Made by a program: the position numbers and the translations under genes. A stretch of DNA of 64,000 nt from Phycisphaerae bacterium. Lineage in GTDB: Bacteria; Planctomycetota; Phycisphaerae; Phycisphaerales; UBA1924. Position 1 is the stretch's first letter. Every line of letters starts with the position of its first letter. The stretch spans positions 1,612,001-1,676,000 of the forward strand of contig JAUIES010000001.1 in the NCBI GenBank assembly GCA_030429705.1, read 5' to 3'. Shown piece after piece: positions 61,120 to 64,000 of the stretch. A model generated the notes under the pieces. That model worked only from the letters and a program-made list of their open reading frames with translations. It was not told the DNA's origin and did no database searches.

Positions 61120-61770
61120 TTGCTCGTGCCATCTGATCGCTCCGAGCCACGACTCTGGACACTCCGTGATACGCTGCGCCTCGGTATGGGTGTCGTTTCC
61201 TTTGGAAGCATGAGTGTCTTCATTTGGGTTGCTTACCAAGGTGAACAACCAAGCGGGGACCGCGCAGTGTCGACCTTCGTCGCAGTGAGTCTTGTTCTGT
61301 GTGCAGCAGGGTGCGTGTTCATCTGGCTGATCACGAATGTGAACAATGCGATTGGGTTGAGGACCGCTCGCCGCTTGGTCATCGAATTTGAACCTGGCGG
61401 AACATCAACGGGGCAGCGCACGACGGTGATAACGGCCCTACTGGCTGGCAAAAAACTTCAGGGCATCGAAGGCTCGCGATTCAATGTGCTCGTTAGTGAA
61501 CCGCCGAGCGGGTATGGCCGCCGTAAGGCCGCAATATATCTGCGGCCTCAAGAACGACCCGAGTACGAAAAACCGTTCCGTCTGTACGAGTGGGCTCTTC
61601 CCGCCAGGAGTACTGACGCGTTCATCGAGCATCTCGATCGACTTGACTTGCTCGGCAAGGTCACTCGTGAACAGAAGGACCCTTGGCATGGTTTTCCCTC
61701 GATCAGAGAGTCCGTGTTGGTCTCACTCATCCCAATCTTCGCGATGGTCGTCTATGTCTGCTTTGCGTGA
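61120..61770 (+). CDS. Membrane protein of unknown function
   Basis: About 216 aa from a TTG at 61120 (a GTG six bases on is equal). Two hydrophobic segments near the N-terminus (MGVVSFGSMSVFIWVAY and TFVAVSLVLCAAGCVFIWLI) and one at the C-terminus (SVLVSLIPIFAMVVYVCFA), with a mixed region between that contains YLRPQERPEYEKPFRLYEWALPARSTDAFIEHLDRLDLLG. No known motif. Neighbours (DinB, FAD oxidoreductase) give no hint. The start is weakly supported. Confidence 0.55.
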   Translation: MLVPSDRSEPRLWTLRDTLRLGMGVVSFGSMSVFIWVAYQGEQPSGDRAVSTFVAVSLVLCAAGCVFIWLITNVNNAIGLRTARRLVIEFEPGGTSTGQRTTVITALLAGKKLQGIEGSRFNVLVSEPPSGYGRRKAAIYLRPQERPEYEKPFRLYEWALPARSTDAFIEHLDRLDLLGKVTREQKDPWHGFPSIRESVLVSLIPIFAMVVYVCFA

Positions 61771-61821
61771 TGCGGGTTGCTCATCGCACGACGGCTTTTC
61801 AACTCTTGTTACACTCGCCCC

Positions 61822-63810
61822 ATGAATAGACGATCCTTCCTCGCCGCTGGTGCGACCGGCTTTGGTTACTGCGTCCTCATCGATGGGAGGCGTGTCCTCG
61901 CGCGCTCGCCCGCACTCGCCGTTCCGCCGGGCGCACTGCCAAGACCGGGTGGAACAACCCTCTTCGATGAACAAGCCACGCCGCTCGCCGCCGAACCCAA
62001 CATGACCGTCGTCGATGTCACGACCGATGTCCTGGTCTGTGGCGGCGGTATGGCGGGTGTCTGTGCAGCCCTCTCGGCAGCACGCAATGGCGCGAAAGTC
62101 CTACTCGTGCAGGACCGCTCAAGGCTCGGCGGCAACGCCAGCAGCGAGATCAAGATGCACATCGTTGGGGCCGACTGCCACGGCTCGCGGCCCGGCTGGC
62201 GAGAAGGAGGGGTGCTCGAAGAAATCCGACTCGACGATGCAGTGCATAACCCCAACCGCGCCTACGAGATGTTCGATTTTCTCCTCTACGACAAGTGCAT
62301 CCGCGAGCCCAACATCACGCTCCTGCTCGACAGTTCAATCTATCGCACCCAGGTGACCGATGGCAAGATCACGGCCGCGTTCGTGCGCTGCGATAAAACC
62401 GAACACATCTATCGCGTCAAAGCCCATGTCTATCTTGACTGCACCGGTGATTCACGCCTCGCCCTCGAAGCCGGGGCGGACACACGCTACGGGCGCGAAT
62501 CTCGATCCGAGTTCAACGAATCACTCGCGCCAGAAATGGGGGACCGCAAAACCCAGGGTTCGAGCATCCTCTTCACCGCTCGTCAACACGACAAGCCAAT
62601 GCCATACATCGCGCCGCCATGGGTGCGCAGTATCACGGCAGACGATTTGAAACTGCGCAATGTCGGGCGGCACTCCTACGAGTACGGCTTCTGGTGGATC
62701 GAACTCGGCGGCATGTTCGACACCATCCGCGACAACGAACGCCTCCGCTACGAACTGCTTGCCATCGTCCTCGGCGTTTGGAACTACATCAAAAACAGCG
62801 GTGATCGCCCCGATTCAGCCAACTGGGCTCTCGAAACCGTCGGCATGATCCCCGGCAAGCGCGAATCGCGCCGCATCATGGGCGACCATCTCCAAACCCA
62901 GGCTGACTTCGAGGGCGGCTGGAAGAACCGCGACGACGGTGTGGCTATCGGTGGCTGGAATTTCGACGAACACCCCCCCGAAGGATTCGACGCTCCCGAA
63001 AAGCGGCCCTATCGAGCGGTCCGCATGGAAGAACCCTACAACATCGGGCTCGAATCGCTCTATTCACGCAACATATCCAACCTCATGATGGCCGGTCGAA
63101 ACATCAGCAACACCCATGTCGCGTTCACCTCAGCCCGCGTCATGGGAACCTGCGCCTGCATCGGGCAGGCGGTCGGCACTGCAGCCGCCATGTGCGCCGA
63201 GCACGGGCTCTCGCCGCGCGAGTTGCGCACAACACGCATCGCCGATTTACAACAACGGCTCCTCCGAGACGACCAGCCAATCCGCCAGGTCGTCAATACC
63301 GACCCCGCCGACCTCGCCCGCGCTGCAACTGTCACCGCCTCAAGTGTCTTTGAAGGCGGAGAACCATCGCAGGTCCTTTCGGGCTACACCCGCGACCTGC
63401 CCGGAGAATCCAAGAACCGCTGGCGAGCAAAACTCAGCAACGAGAATGACCCGGCAGCTGTCGGCGCATGGCTCGAACTGCAATGGACCGAGCCCCAACC
63501 AATCACCCACATCCAACTCACCTTCGACACCGGGTTTCATCGAGAACTGACGCTGTCAGCGTCAAACCATGTCACCAATCGACAGGTCAAAGGCCCGCAA
63601 CCCGAAACCGTGCGTGACTACCGCCTGATCGGAACGACTGACGATGGAACAAAGGTCACACTCGCCGAGGTCGTGGGGAACTACCAACGCGTCCGCCGCC
63701 ACACTATTCAACCGGTCAACATCGTCGCTCTTCGGCTCGAAGTCCTCGCTGCCAACGGTTCCGGTGAAGCAAGGCTCTTCGAAATCCGCTGCTACGAAAG
63801 TGTCACCTGA
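61822..63810 (+). CDS. Tat-exported FAD-dependent oxidoreductase with discoidin-like tail
   Basis: 662 aa from the ATG at 61822. The Tat leader is NRRSFLAAGATGFG; FAD binding is DVLVCGGGMAGVCAALSAARNGAKVLLVQ (about residues 72-100), followed by RLGGNASSEIKMHIVG, the signature of the FAD_oxidored/PF12831 type found in planctomycetes. Later, RNISNLMMAGRNISNTHVAFTSARVMGTCACIGQAVGTAAA has the second FAD contact. After residue 500 a beta-sandwich-like tail (ATVTASSVFEGGEPSQVLSG, WLELQWTEPQPITHIQLTFD) resembles F5/8-type-C (discoidin) carbohydrate-binding domains. The combination suggests a periplasmic oxidoreductase acting on a glycan or polyol. Substrate unknown. Confidence 0.85.
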   Translation: MNRRSFLAAGATGFGYCVLIDGRRVLARSPALAVPPGALPRPGGTTLFDEQATPLAAEPNMTVVDVTTDVLVCGGGMAGVCAALSAARNGAKVLLVQDRSRLGGNASSEIKMHIVGADCHGSRPGWREGGVLEEIRLDDAVHNPNRAYEMFDFLLYDKCIREPNITLLLDSSIYRTQVTDGKITAAFVRCDKTEHIYRVKAHVYLDCTGDSRLALEAGADTRYGRESRSEFNESLAPEMGDRKTQGSSILFTARQHDKPMPYIAPPWVRSITADDLKLRNVGRHSYEYGFWWIELGGMFDTIRDNERLRYELLAIVLGVWNYIKNSGDRPDSANWALETVGMIPGKRESRRIMGDHLQTQADFEGGWKNRDDGVAIGGWNFDEHPPEGFDAPEKRPYRAVRMEEPYNIGLESLYSRNISNLMMAGRNISNTHVAFTSARVMGTCACIGQAVGTAAAMCAEHGLSPRELRTTRIADLQQRLLRDDQPIRQVVNTDPADLARAATVTASSVFEGGEPSQVLSGYTRDLPGESKNRWRAKLSNENDPAAVGAWLELQWTEPQPITHIQLTFDTGFHRELTLSASNHVTNRQVKGPQPETVRDYRLIGTTDDGTKVTLAEVVGNYQRVRRHTIQPVNIVALRLEVLAANGSGEARLFEIRCYESVT

Positions 63811-63823
63811 ACCCGGTCGCGGC

Positions 63824-64000
63824 TCAGTCAGCAATCGGCCGCACACGATACGAGGCCATCGCTGCGCGAACCTGATCCGCTTCAGCCGTGTCAGGAAACA
63901 GTCGATACCGAGGCGCAACGATCAGTTCGATCGTCTCCGCAGTCACCATGAACAACGACTTGAATGGAAACAACCCCTGCGTCATCGCTGTCAGTGCCGC
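63824..64000 (-). CDS. C-terminal end of a gene running off the window
   Basis: 58 codons plus stop on the minus strand, open to the right edge; the visible end is TAETIELIVAPRYRLFPDTAEADQ followed by a short helix and RVRPIAD. Too little remains to name it. It is not a shadow of the FAD oxidoreductase, since it lies beyond its stop and is convergent to it with a 13-base gap. Confidence 0.6.
   Translation of the reverse strand, partial: AALTAMTQGLFPFKSLFMVTAETIELIVAPRYRLFPDTAEADQVRAAMASYRVRPIAD

Overview
The window reads as chromosomal DNA from a planctomycete, most likely of the Phycisphaerae/Phycisphaerales type. This is an inference from gene content and not from an alignment. Supporting signs are: an ECF sigma factor translationally coupled to a Ser/Thr kinase with a TPR tail; a secreted protein ending in a VPAPGT-type PEP-CTERM signal; small membrane proteins with a CxCGYDLTGLP zinc ribbon; tandem EF-hand proteins; a DksA-like protein with a histone-H1-like lysine tail; and many Tat-leader sugar enzymes. 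Coding density is high, genes are on both strands, and no rRNA, tRNA, CRISPR array, prophage or insertion sequence was recognised.

Layout. 1-11 kb: mostly housekeeping genes (partial unknown protein, FMN reductase, lgt-tatD, secreted transglutaminase-like protein, nnrD, nitrilase, two-helix-bundle DinB-like protein, ThiF/MoeB E1-like enzyme, thyA, murQ). 11-13.7 kb: two tiny genes with very strong ribosome binding sites around a terminator, an M29 aminopeptidase and a Skp/OmpH-like protein. 13.7-18.7 kb: a compact minus-strand division/envelope cluster, rsmH - LysM protein - FtsL-like - ftsI, then lipB. 18.7-25 kb: a zinc-ribbon membrane protein, then a Tat-exported sugar isomerase/oxidoreductase run with a SUMF1-domain lipoprotein, and a divergent apbE. 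25-34.5 kb: pirin, the kinase/sigma pair, and divergent from it a run of secreted proteins: a trimeric-fibre-like protein, an M10 metalloprotease, its tandem paralogue with a broken active site, a dockerin-like protein and a PEP-CTERM protein.

35-49 kb: glyoxalase-II-like hydrolase and divergent cupin, a helical-repeat membrane protein, DksA-like/lspA pair, two tandem 510-residue unknown membrane proteins in an apparent operon with a TPR-gluzincin-PDZ protein, purN and a YciA-type thioesterase; divergent nadB with a lipoprotein; a DinG-family helicase. 49-64 kb: DUF3500 protein, several zinc-ribbon membrane proteins, two tandem membrane-anchored EF-hand proteins preceded by a heptamer repeat, citrate synthase, a PH-domain protein, a fabD - proline-rich lipoprotein - fabG run, a second DinB protein, and a Tat-leader FAD oxidoreductase with an apparent discoidin-like tail. 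A 58-residue end of a further minus-strand gene runs off the right edge.

The most interesting material is (i) the 28.9-34.5 kb secreted module under an ECF/kinase pair, with a duplicated metalloprotease whose second copy has Cys in place of the catalytic Glu and Asp in place of the third zinc His; (ii) the DksA-like protein with a roughly 160-residue Lys/Ala/Thr tail and a zinc site that keeps only one of four cysteines; (iii) the candidate FtsL and LysM proteins next to rsmH and ftsI in a phylum where division is unusual; and (iv) small repeats (24-bp inverted pair at 20.5 kb, 21-bp-spaced triplet at 34.8 kb, CCCAATG/C heptamers at 52.0 kb). None of the functional claims has been tested by database search.
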